Below are positions 1 through 5,735 of a stretch of 6,337 nt of DNA, in pieces (position 1 is the first letter of the stretch; each line of letters begins with the position of its first letter). Under the pieces are notes generated by a model. It did no database searches and had not been told where the DNA came from. It saw nothing but the letters and a program-made list of their open reading frames with translations. Origin of the DNA: a gamma proteobacterium symbiont of Lucinoma myriamae (lineage in GTDB: Bacteria; Pseudomonadota; Gammaproteobacteria; GRL18). A program made the position numbers and the translations under genes. The stretch covers positions 1 to 6,337 of the forward strand of contig JAHXIM010000186.1 of NCBI GenBank assembly GCA_025655635.1. Direction: 5' to 3'.

Positions 1-72
1 ATTATGACAGGTAAGTCTTTGGCGAACCTTATGAGTGCTCTCATGAACCGATTAGTTCCGAGGTTGAGTTAA
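1..72 (+). CDS. Possible C-terminal tail of an upstream gene (partial)
   Basis: Frame 1 stays open from the window edge for 23 codons and ends at TAA (70-72); the other two forward frames close within the first 15 bases. The visible tail reads IMTGKSLANLMSALMNRLVP and then RLS, with no recognisable motif. An open stretch this short occurs often by chance, so the call is weak. If real, the gene would end 67 bases before the superoxide reductase gene on the same strand. Confidence 0.25.
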   Translation: MMTGKSLANLMSALMNRLVPRLS

Positions 73-105
73 AAGGGGAACACTGATGTATACTCTATGA
101 TATAC
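64..105 (+). promoter_or_regulatory. Weak candidate promoter for the superoxide reductase gene
   Basis: A TTGAGT (64-69) precedes TATACT (89-94) by 19 bases, a usable but long sigma70-type spacing. A second -10-like hexamer, TATGAT, is at 96-101 without a matching -35. The same stretch holds short inverted arms GTATA (88-92) and TATAC (101-105), which could be an operator half-pair. The ribosome binding site is better supported: AAGG at 127-130, nine bases before the ATG at 140. No FNR-type box is visible here. Confidence 0.22.
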
Positions 106-139
106 ACACCCACAAAATCTATTTATAAGGAATATAAAG

Positions 140-574
140 ATGTCACAGATAAACTCTCGTCGTACCTTTCTTAAAGGCGCTCTTTCTACCGCAGCCGCCG
201 CGACTATCACCACTGTTGCGACAAGTACGCTAACAAACAATACCTTTGCTGCAAGTCAAAATACAATGGCTGGTATTGTTTATACTAAGGAGAACCCGGG
301 CAAATGGGCAAAAAAAGTGGGTGGACATTTACCCAGCATTAAAATTGATGGTCAAAAAGTTACTGTAGAGACTGATCATGGTATGTCAGCCAAACACTTT
401 ATTGTGCGCCACACATTGGTATCTAAAGATGGCGAAGTATTAGGTGAGAAAACATTTACACCTGATGATGAAGCTGTTTCCAGTTATACCCTGCCCGCCG
501 GTTATAAGGGTAAGCTTTATGCCACCAGCTTTTGTAATAAGCATGATTTCTGGTTAGCAGAAAGTAAGGTTTAA
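140..574 (+). CDS. Tat-exported class II superoxide reductase-like protein (desulfoferrodoxin/neelaredoxin family)
   Basis: This is probably an exported iron protein that reduces superoxide to hydrogen peroxide without forming oxygen. The N-terminus has a twin-arginine signal (SRRTFLK, residues 6-12), then an Ala/Thr-rich hydrophobic stretch to about residue 38, where cleavage after FAA is plausible. The mature part of about 105 residues is a single neelaredoxin-type domain. It keeps the five ligands of the square-pyramidal His4-Cys1 iron site: His63 (GGHLP), His80 (DHGM), His86 (KHFIVRH), and Cys132 and His135 (CNKHDFW). The spacings H80-H86 and C132-H135 equal those in archaeal neelaredoxin. 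There is no N-terminal rubredoxin-like desulforedoxin domain, hence class II. The usual Glu-Lys just before the first His (EKHxP) is replaced by Gly-Gly, so the oxidised state may lack its sixth Glu ligand. The family assignment is strong; the activity is inferred. The start is fixed by AAGG nine bases upstream and by the position of the Tat motif. Confidence 0.88.
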   Translation: MSQINSRRTFLKGALSTAAAATITTVATSTLTNNTFAASQNTMAGIVYTKENPGKWAKKVGGHLPSIKIDGQKVTVETDHGMSAKHFIVRHTLVSKDGEVLGEKTFTPDDEAVSSYTLPAGYKGKLYATSFCNKHDFWLAESKV

Positions 575-578
575 GCGT

Positions 579-617
579 TGAGCGTTAAGAGCCTCTTAAC
601 GCTCACATGGTTTCTTT
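579..617. terminator. Bidirectional rho-independent-type terminator
   Basis: Arms TGAGCGTTAAGAG (579-591) and CTCTTAACGCTCA (593-605) are perfect 13-base reverse complements around a single C, so the folded form would have about 11 pairs and a five-base loop. It starts four bases after the superoxide reductase stop and ends 10 bases before the nnrS stop codon. On the plus strand it is followed by a T-rich run (TGGTTTCTTT, 609-618). The tract on the minus strand is poorer, so termination is probably stronger for the plus-strand gene. Confidence 0.8.
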
Positions 618-1797
618 ACCCTGCCCGGCCGTCAATTCTGGGCTGAGTTAACACAGGCATATAGGCAATAGTGAAGAGAACAAAGGCTGCGACCCAAAGT
701 ACGGATGACAGTTCAATCCATAAAACATATTGTCCCATTAAAAATAAAGGCAATATGACACGAATGACGGCAGCTGCAAACAATAAATAAAAGCCGATGA
801 CCGCTAACTTTGAAGGTAACATTTCACGTCCGGTATGGCCCAAAGACACACGCGCCATCATGCCATAAGTAGTAATTCCAATCACACCGACAGTCCAGGC
901 ATGAATCGCCAGATTATTAGTGACCAGATTGAAGCCCACCAGCATCTTCATAGCAAAACCAATAAGCAGCCAGAAATAACTCGCATAGAGTACCCATAAA
1001 ATCGGCGTATCAAGCACCGGTTTAGAAAACCAGGGCAAAACTCTCATGAGGTGAGCAACCAGAAGAATACCTGCTAACAACGAGATAATCAGACTATTAA
1101 GCATAAATACATCAGCTAACGCCAGCAATACCAAAGTAATTAATAACACTTTTTCTAATAGTGGACGTTCGATCACCTGGGTATCAGGAACCACAACACG
1201 GGTAAAGAAAGGCATCACTCGCCCAGTTAACACCTGAATAATCATTAACACACTATATAAGGCTAATGAATTACCTGCTATTACACCGCCATCCATGATG
1301 CCAAGATGCTGACTCTGCACGAGAATATCGGCCACCATAAAAGTACTCAGAATAGCCACCATAATCAGGTTACTCCACTGTTTTACTTTGATAATAGGGT
1401 GGGCAACAGCTAATGCTAAAAAGAAGAAAAAAGAAATATCAACTACGGCAATTAATAGTCCGGGAGCAGGAGTAAAAGGTAAAATTCGAGCTAATAACCA
1501 AACTCCGGCCAACACGGCCAAAGGGGTTTGGCTAATGGTATCGACGTTAGTCCAGTTTCTGACCGCTGTTAATAAAAAACCCGCGATTACAGCAGCGGCA
1601 TAACCGAATAACATCTCGTGACTATGCCAGTCAATAAAACCATAGTAGGTATTGAGTTGAATGATATTAGTATACATCAAGCCCCAGATAGCCATTAAGA
1701 AAACAGCAAATAGAGCGGATAATAAAAAAAAGGGACGAAACCCCAGATTAAAAAGAGCAAAAGACTTTTTAGCCTGCTCATCAATTTGTATAAACAC
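616..1797 (-). CDS. nnrS: NnrS family haem-copper membrane protein (nitrosative stress)
   Basis: NnrS proteins are polytopic inner-membrane proteins binding haem and copper. They are linked to denitrification and shown in other bacteria to relieve nitric oxide stress; the biochemical reaction is not settled. The 393-residue product is hydrophobic throughout, consistent with about 12 membrane segments. It carries the family signatures in order: GFRPFFLLSALFA (19-31), WHSHEMLFGY (57-66), GRVMPFFT (192-199), HAWTVG (299-304) and ARVSLGHTGR (315-324). The conserved histidines (58, 60, 299, 321) are metal or haem ligand candidates. The start is GTG; no ATG exists upstream before the in-frame stop at 1825-1827. 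It is backed by GGGGA (1803-1807), five bases away. The gene converges on the superoxide reductase gene and lies downstream of the SirB2 gene on the same strand. A 121-base gap there carries its own FNR-type promoter. The length is normal for the family. Confidence 0.93.
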   Translation of the reverse strand: MFIQIDEQAKKSFALFNLGFRPFFLLSALFAVFLMAIWGLMYTNIIQLNTYYGFIDWHSHEMLFGYAAAVIAGFLLTAVRNWTNVDTISQTPLAVLAGVWLLARILPFTPAPGLLIAVVDISFFFFLALAVAHPIIKVKQWSNLIMVAILSTFMVADILVQSQHLGIMDGGVIAGNSLALYSVLMIIQVLTGRVMPFFTRVVVPDTQVIERPLLEKVLLITLVLLALADVFMLNSLIISLLAGILLVAHLMRVLPWFSKPVLDTPILWVLYASYFWLLIGFAMKMLVGFNLVTNNLAIHAWTVGVIGITTYGMMARVSLGHTGREMLPSKLAVIGFYLLFAAAVIRVILPLFLMGQYVLWIELSSVLWVAAFVLFTIAYMPVLTQPRIDGRAG

Positions 1798-1819
1798 AGG
1801 TATCCCCGATATAATGTTG

Positions 1820-1868
1820 AAGTGCTATTAGAGCAAGAATAAAACTCAGTGTGAATGATTAAGATCAA
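1820..1868 (-). promoter_or_regulatory. FNR/ANR/DNR-type class II promoter of nnrS
   Basis: Read on the minus strand, TTGAT-CTTA-ATCAT (1868 to 1855) matches 9 of 10 bases of the FNR-type consensus TTGAT-N4-ATCAA. TCTAAT (1832 to 1827) matches the sigma70 -10 TATAAT at 5 of 6. If transcription starts near 1820, the box is centred at -41.5 and the -10 lies at -12 to -7, exactly the class II FNR geometry. This leaves a leader of about 22 bases holding the GGGGA ribosome binding site. It implies induction of nnrS under low oxygen, or by NO if the regulator is DNR-like; the sequence cannot separate these regulators. Confidence 0.72.
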
Positions 1869-1918
1869 GATGCAAAATAAAGGATAACTTTTTGCCTGAG
1901 AGTCTCGGAAATAAAGCC

Positions 1919-2311
1919 TTATGAATAACTAAACACAACCGTTGGTGCCTTGTAATGCGCCACATAAACAATATAGGAAAAGACCATAATTGCCAGTCCT
2001 GCAGCTATTATCCTTATATTCTTTGTTTTACCCCATCTAAGCGCCACCATACCCAGCATAATATAGATTAACAGGCCGATGATTTTTTCTGCTATCCAAA
2101 ACGTGGTGAATGGATTAACACCAAGGATATAGACCATAGTTAATGCACTGGCCAACAAAATAATATCCACCTTATGAGGTAGTTTTTTAAACCAGTATTT
2201 TGTTTGATAAGGTGAGTCATTCAATTTCAGAACCACACGAAAGATAAAACCACTTATAGACAAAGTAATTGCTGTTACATGTATATATTTAACAAATTCG
2301 TAAAAAGTCAT
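1919..2311 (-). CDS. SirB2 family small inner-membrane protein
   Basis: This 130-residue hydrophobic protein belongs to the SirB family, named from a Salmonella invasion-gene regulator but of unknown biochemical role. Four membrane segments are visible, roughly residues 7-28, 48-66, 71-92 and 98-118. Family features are KYIHVTAITLSISGF (8-22) with His11, the KLPHKVDIILLASA stretch (43-56) with His46, the WIAEKIIGLLIYIMLG segment and the RWGKTKNIR loop before the last helix. The intramembrane-edge histidines could bind haem, but that is speculation. The ATG at 2311 is well placed for the first helix although the Shine-Dalgarno is weak (a GGGAA about 14 bases away). The gene precedes nnrS on the same strand and diverges from folB. 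No promoter stands out on this strand in the 192-base gap; the best -10-like words, TAAAAT and TAGAAT, lack a -35 partner. Confidence 0.85.
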   Translation of the reverse strand: MTFYEFVKYIHVTAITLSISGFIFRVVLKLNDSPYQTKYWFKKLPHKVDIILLASALTMVYILGVNPFTTFWIAEKIIGLLIYIMLGMVALRWGKTKNIRIIAAGLAIMVFSYIVYVAHYKAPTVVFSYS

Positions 2312-2417
2312 CTGTGAAAACCATTCCCTGAGCCATACTGAAAAACAGAGCTGAGTTAATTCTATTTTTAAATTTGGATTGATTTTAACCGACTAATAAA
2401 CGAACATGCTAGTCTAA

Positions 2418-2461
2418 TTCACGGCTTGGGTGACTGTGGTTACAATATCTCCAGTTATAAT
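2418..2461 (+). promoter_or_regulatory. Candidate promoter(s) of the folB-folK pair
   Basis: TTCACG (2418-2423) and TACAAT (2441-2446) are 17 bases apart, matching the sigma70 hexamers at 4 of 6 and 5 of 6 positions. A perfect TATAAT lies at 2456-2461 but has no convincing -35. Either would give a leader of about 35 to 50 bases before the folB ATG. The leader contains AAAGG (2482-2486, too far to serve) and GGA (2493-2495, eight bases from the start), the likelier ribosome binding site. The rest of the 192-base divergent gap shows no strong palindrome. Confidence 0.35.
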
Positions 2462-2503
2462 GAGCAGTTTCATACATAAAGAAAGGTTATTTGGATAAGT
2501 TTT

Positions 2504-2854
2504 ATGGACATTGTTTTTATTAATCAACTCAAACTCAATACAATCATCGGCATTCATGACTGGGAAAGAGAAAAAGAGCAGCCCATTATGCTCGATATTG
2601 AAATTGGCTGTTCTATAAAATCAGCAGCACATAGCGATAACATTGATGATTGCATTGATTACTTTAGTGTATGCGAAAGAATGAAGTCCTTAGCTGAAAC
2701 ACATCAATATCAACTGGTGGAATCTTTTGCTGAAGAAGTAAGCCGTATTATCCTGCAGGAATTTATGGCCCGGTGGGTTCGAGTAAAATTAAATAAGCCT
2801 GATGCCGTTAATGAGGCCAATGGTGTCGGTGTCATCATTGAGAGAAAACGTTGA
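2504..2854 (+). CDS. folB: Dihydroneopterin aldolase
   Basis: FolB cleaves 7,8-dihydroneopterin to 6-hydroxymethyl-7,8-dihydropterin and glycolaldehyde, and epimerises dihydroneopterin, in cytoplasmic folate synthesis. The 116-residue protein is a single complete domain. It opens with MDIVFINQL and TIIGIHDWERE, almost as in the E. coli enzyme, and closes with VKLNKPDAV and GVGVIIER. Expected active-site residues are present: Glu21 in the DWE motif, Tyr53, the pterin-anchoring Glu73 in LVESFAEEV, and catalytic Lys98 in KLNKP. The ATG fits the family's N-terminus exactly. FolK follows 61 bases later and catalyses the next step, so the two are probably co-transcribed. Confidence 0.96.
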   Translation: MDIVFINQLKLNTIIGIHDWEREKEQPIMLDIEIGCSIKSAAHSDNIDDCIDYFSVCERMKSLAETHQYQLVESFAEEVSRIILQEFMARWVRVKLNKPDAVNEANGVGVIIERKR

Positions 2855-2915
2855 AAGAGAAAAGAGCTGATAGACAAAAGTTGAACGACATCAATAAACA
2901 AAAGAGCAAACAAAA

Positions 2916-3425
2916 ATGAACAAACATTTGGTTTATGTTGGCATTGGCAGCAATATTGAACAGGACAAGCACATACGACTTGCCGCGCAATCATTACTCG
3001 GCGCTTTTGGTGAGCAGTGTCATTTGCTTCTTTCTCCCGTTTATAAAACACAGGCTATTGGTTTTGAAGGAGGTGATTTTTTTAATTTAGTTGCCAGTTT
3101 CCTTACTGATTTGTCACCTTTTGATGTAGAAAAAAAGCTCAAAGAAATTGAACACTTAAATGGTCGTCGCCGTGGTCAGGAAAAGTTTTCTGCACGTACT
3201 CTGGATATTGACTTACTATTATACGATCAGGATATTATTGATAATAATGGCGTCAGCGTCCCAAGAGATGAAATTGAAAAATACGCATTTGTACTCTCTC
3301 CCCTGGCTGATTTAGCACCTGATTTAATTCATCCTCAAACCAGACAAACCATGTCTGAAATGTGGCTGCAGCTAAAAAAGAAAGATAATGCAGGTGCTCT
3401 GGAAAAAATTAATTTTGACTGGTAA
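2916..3425 (+). CDS. folK: 2-amino-4-hydroxy-6-hydroxymethyldihydropteridine pyrophosphokinase
   Basis: FolK (HPPK) transfers pyrophosphate from ATP to 6-hydroxymethyl-7,8-dihydropterin, the FolB product, making the substrate of dihydropteroate synthase. The 169-residue protein is full length. It shows VGIGSNIE (8-15), the pterin-contacting FFNLV (55-59), the Arg-rich flexible loop with RRR (84-86), and the signature RTLDIDLLLYD (94-104). Asp97 and Asp99 there bind the two magnesium ions. The later VPRDEIEKYAFVLSPLADLAPDL stretch is also typical. It starts at ATG 2916 after a purine-rich AAGAG (2902-2906). The folB-folK spacer is A-rich with no terminator. Downstream it converges on the HDOD gene with only 36 bases between stops and no convincing terminator. 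Confidence 0.95.
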   Translation: MNKHLVYVGIGSNIEQDKHIRLAAQSLLGAFGEQCHLLLSPVYKTQAIGFEGGDFFNLVASFLTDLSPFDVEKKLKEIEHLNGRRRGQEKFSARTLDIDLLLYDQDIIDNNGVSVPRDEIEKYAFVLSPLADLAPDLIHPQTRQTMSEMWLQLKKKDNAGALEKINFDW

Positions 3426-3461
3426 CGGCATAGGCTCACATGCAGCAGCTTACACTGCAGG

Positions 3462-4706
3462 TTAAAGACTTAATAGCGCTTTCGTCTCATTTATTTTTTC
3501 ATGCGCCTTTTCTAACACTTTAATGCTTAATTTTGGTGTCAGTTTACCCAATGCTAATTTATGAAATGCCGGAGTCTGATCAATAATAGGCACATCTCTT
3601 TGCTTAGGTGAACCAATGTAACTATGCAAATGTGCCATATTAATAATATCAATTAAATCCGGTTGCTCCTTAGCATTATGCATCCAGTTTTCTGTTTCTT
3701 CCGTAACTTTGATAAAGTCTTCAGAAAAATCCCAACGTCTTAAAATTGAGCTGCCTACCTGAGCATGCATTTTATCAATAATTTTATCCAGATGTTTTTC
3801 GCTACCCATAATCAGTGGATGATCGATAGCTTTATTCAATATGGCCACATTCCCAATATCATGAATTAAACCAGCCAACATAGCGTGCTCTGCATTAAAG
3901 CCTGGAGTCACTTTGGTCAGAACATAACAAATTGCTGCAATCTCAATGCTGTGTTCCCAAAGCTTTTTCATACGCTTTTCCAACATTTTATTGGGTGTTT
4001 GAAACAATTCTTTTAAAGTAAAGGCTGTCACCAGCTGGGTTGTTACTTTAGTTCCTAAACCAACAACTGCTGTTTTACAATCCTCAGCCTTTTTATGCCT
4101 CTGATACATAGCACTATTTGCAGCTTTAATAATTTTTGCCGCAATAGCAGGATCAGCCATAATCACTTTAGAAATATCACTGGCGCTAGAATTTTCATCC
4201 GCAATTATTTCACGAATTCGAGTCGCAACATGAGGTAAACTGGGCAATATGAAGTTACCCTGTTGTAATTCCAGGATCAGTTCATAGAGAATACGATCTT
4301 CTTCGTGTTCATCATCCAATACAGTTTCATTAAGGCTAAATGAAGAAGTAATTTCTGATTGTTCGATAGCAGTATTAAGAGAATCTTCCTTCAATACTAA
4401 AATTTTACAGACTGAACTGGTAGTCACATGGTAACGACTGGGCCTTAATTGCGCCACTGGGTTTTTAGCACGTTCCGTGTTGGCATCCATTGTAATAATA
4501 GAGCCATCAAAAGCACGAAGTTTAAGAGAGCCTTCAAACAGAAGGTATTTATTCGGTGATTTAGAATCTAACTCAATAATAGTTTTGCCTGAACCCACTT
4601 GAACAACCTGAGCATTGACAGCAATATAATCAAGCTGCTTATCTGTAAAAGACTGAAAAGGAGTAAAAAACTTCAGGCTCTCAATATCAATAACTTCTGT
4701 TTCCAT
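3462..4706 (-). CDS. HDOD domain protein with degenerate cyclic-nucleotide-binding-like N-terminus
   Basis: This is a cytoplasmic protein of 414 residues, probably in signalling. Residues about 9-120 resemble a cyclic-nucleotide-binding (CRP-type) beta-barrel: LKFFTPFQSFTDKQLDYIA, then the GSGKTII turn and YLLFEGSLKL. Where the phosphate-binding cassette should carry the Gly-Glu and Arg-Ser-Ala pattern, it reads AQLRPSRYHVTTSS (85-98), so classical cAMP binding is doubtful. An acidic linker (about 127-140) leads to an HDOD domain (about 145-345). Its features are LPSLPHVATRIREI (154-167), ADPAIAAKIIKAANSAMY (184-201), and the HD-like residues His252, His282-Asp283 (GLIHDIGN) and His314. Those residues are retained, but HDOD proteins are generally not shown to be hydrolases. 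The ATG at 4706 has only a weak GAAAG ahead. The gene diverges from the AmmeMemoRadiSam pair. Its target and ligand are unknown. Confidence 0.88.
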   Translation of the reverse strand: METEVIDIESLKFFTPFQSFTDKQLDYIAVNAQVVQVGSGKTIIELDSKSPNKYLLFEGSLKLRAFDGSIITMDANTERAKNPVAQLRPSRYHVTTSSVCKILVLKEDSLNTAIEQSEITSSFSLNETVLDDEHEEDRILYELILELQQGNFILPSLPHVATRIREIIADENSSASDISKVIMADPAIAAKIIKAANSAMYQRHKKAEDCKTAVVGLGTKVTTQLVTAFTLKELFQTPNKMLEKRMKKLWEHSIEIAAICYVLTKVTPGFNAEHAMLAGLIHDIGNVAILNKAIDHPLIMGSEKHLDKIIDKMHAQVGSSILRRWDFSEDFIKVTEETENWMHNAKEQPDLIDIINMAHLHSYIGSPKQRDVPIIDQTPAFHKLALGKLTPKLSIKVLEKAHEKINETKALLSL

Positions 4707-4771
4707 ATTAATTAACTTTCAATATCCTAAATAAAAAAGAATTATCAGATAGCTCTAATGTACCTAAGAAT

Positions 4772-4801
4772 AGCATAGCTTCGGCGAATATACTCGCTCA
4801 A
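4772..4801 (-). promoter_or_regulatory. Candidate promoter of the HDOD gene
   Basis: On the minus strand, TTGAGC (4801 to 4796) and TATGCT (4777 to 4772) are 18 bases apart and match sigma70 hexamers at 4 of 6 positions each, including the most conserved ones. The leader would be about 60 bases. It is the best pair seen in this gap, but AT-rich DNA gives such pairs often. Confidence 0.28.
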
Positions 4802-4860
4802 AAAGAATGATTTTCCTTATAAACTGGCTTTTTTCAACGATAAACCTTTCATGCTCATTA

Positions 4861-4887
4861 ATTTGTTCTATATTAAATAGAACAAAT
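4861..4887. promoter_or_regulatory. Perfect inverted repeat upstream of the protein B gene (putative operator)
   Basis: Arms ATTTGTTCTAT (4861-4871) and ATAGAACAAAT (4877-4887) are exact reverse complements around the five-base spacer ATTAA. The element ends 22 bases before the ATG at 4910. Its centre contains a -10-like TATATT (4869-4874), although no good -35 lies at the right distance. Size, symmetry and placement suit a dimeric repressor site overlapping a promoter. It is not followed by a T-run, so it is not a standard terminator. I do not recognise the motif as a known regulator's site. An RNA hairpin in the leader is the alternative. Confidence 0.55.
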
Positions 4888-4909
4888 AGTGATTAATGGT
4901 CAATAACAA

Positions 4910-5713
4910 ATGAACTTACAAACAGACATTAGACAACCTGCTGTAGCCGGCAGCTTTTACCCCGGCGATAGTACCGCACTGGATTCAGCAATACATGGCT
5001 ATCTGAACAATTGTGATGTTGAGGCAACGGGTAAGCAGCCATTAGCGCTGATTGTCCCTCATGCCGGGTATATTTATTCTGCCCCCATTGCAGCCAGTGC
5101 TTATATTCAATTAATCCCTTTTGCTGAACAAATATCAAGAGTGGTTTTATTAGGACCTTCACATCAGATACCATTAAATGGTATTGCCAGCAGCTCCCTT
5201 AATGCATTTGATACGCCACTAGGGACAATCCCTTTGGATAGAAAAACAATAGAACAATTAAATTATCTGCCCTTTGTACAGTCATATGATGAAGCACATC
5301 GTTATGAACACAGTCTTGAAGTACAATTGCCTTTCCTGCAAAAAATACTACCTGAATTTACTTTAGTCCCTCTGGTTATTGGACAAACCGATGATCAACA
5401 AGTGAGTGATTTAATTGAAAGTCTACAGCTGGATCAACATACCTTAGTGATAATAAGTTCCGATTTAAGTCATTACCTGGACTATGACAGTGCGAAAGCA
5501 TGTGATTTATCAACTTGCAAAGCAATAGAGGAATTGAAGCCTCAAAATATTCATTATGAACAGGCCTGTGGACGTTCAGGCGTGGCAGGCATGCTGCTCA
5601 GTGCAAAAAAACATCAGTTACACGTGCAAACCCTGGATTTACGTAATTCTGGTGATACCGCTGGCACTAAAGATCGTGTGGTTGGTTATGGTGCATGGTC
5701 TTTTTTTCGATAG
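4910..5713 (+). CDS. amrB: AmmeMemoRadiSam system protein B (MEMO1 family)
   Basis: This 267-residue protein belongs to the MEMO1 family, related in fold to class III extradiol-type dioxygenases. In bacteria and archaea it is often encoded beside an AMMECR1-domain protein and a radical SAM enzyme; the joint function is unknown. Signatures are RQPAVAGSFYPGD (8-20), PHAGYIYSAPIAASAY (50-65), LLGPSHQIPLNG (80-91), RYEHSLEVQLPFL (131-143), ISSDLSHY (182-189) and ACGRSG (219-224). His51, His85 and Cys220 align with the metal-site residues reported for human MEMO1; Asp185 and His188 are also kept, so the site looks intact. The length is normal for bacterial members. The ATG at 4910 places RQPAVAGSFYP near the N-terminus as expected, but the Shine-Dalgarno is poor. 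The protein A gene follows 22 bases later, suggesting one transcript. Confidence 0.94.
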   Translation: MNLQTDIRQPAVAGSFYPGDSTALDSAIHGYLNNCDVEATGKQPLALIVPHAGYIYSAPIAASAYIQLIPFAEQISRVVLLGPSHQIPLNGIASSSLNAFDTPLGTIPLDRKTIEQLNYLPFVQSYDEAHRYEHSLEVQLPFLQKILPEFTLVPLVIGQTDDQQVSDLIESLQLDQHTLVIISSDLSHYLDYDSAKACDLSTCKAIEELKPQNIHYEQACGRSGVAGMLLSAKKHQLHVQTLDLRNSGDTAGTKDRVVGYGAWSFFR

Positions 5714-5735
5714 GCAACAAAATCAGGTATTGATC

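Noticed and set aside
29..46. Short palindrome TTATGAG-TGCT-CTCATGA near the window start
   Set aside because: Seven pairs with one wobble, and it lies inside the possible gene tail; no promoter or T-run next to it, so no role can be supported.
52..240. Minus-strand open frame of 62 codons over the superoxide reductase signal peptide
   Set aside because: The hydrophobic Val/Ala run is the complement of the Tat signal's Ala/Thr codons; no family match.
1388..1603. Plus-strand open frame of 71 codons inside nnrS
   Set aside because: Lies antisense to a strongly supported membrane protein; composition (Lys/Ala-rich) mirrors the hydrophobic gene opposite, with no family motif.
1895..1908. Hairpin-like CCTGAGA/TCTCGG between the SirB2 and nnrS genes
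   Set aside because: Has a bulge and a one-base loop, and no T-run follows it in the direction of transcription.
2710..3051. Minus-strand open frame of 113 codons across folB and folK
   Set aside because: Antisense shadow of two clear folate genes, with no recognisable motif.
3441..3460. Small hairpin TGCAG...CTGCA between the convergent folK and HDOD stops
   Set aside because: Only 4 to 5 pairs with no T-run on either strand; too weak for a terminator call.
4929..5174. Minus-strand open frame of 81 codons inside the protein B gene
   Set aside because: Antisense to conserved MEMO1 coding sequence and without motifs.
5556..5735. In-frame upstream extension of the AMMECR1 gene overlapping the end of the protein B gene
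   Set aside because: It would add 60 residues with no family counterpart and overlap a well-conserved gene; ATG 5736 has a ribosome binding site and gives the normal family length.
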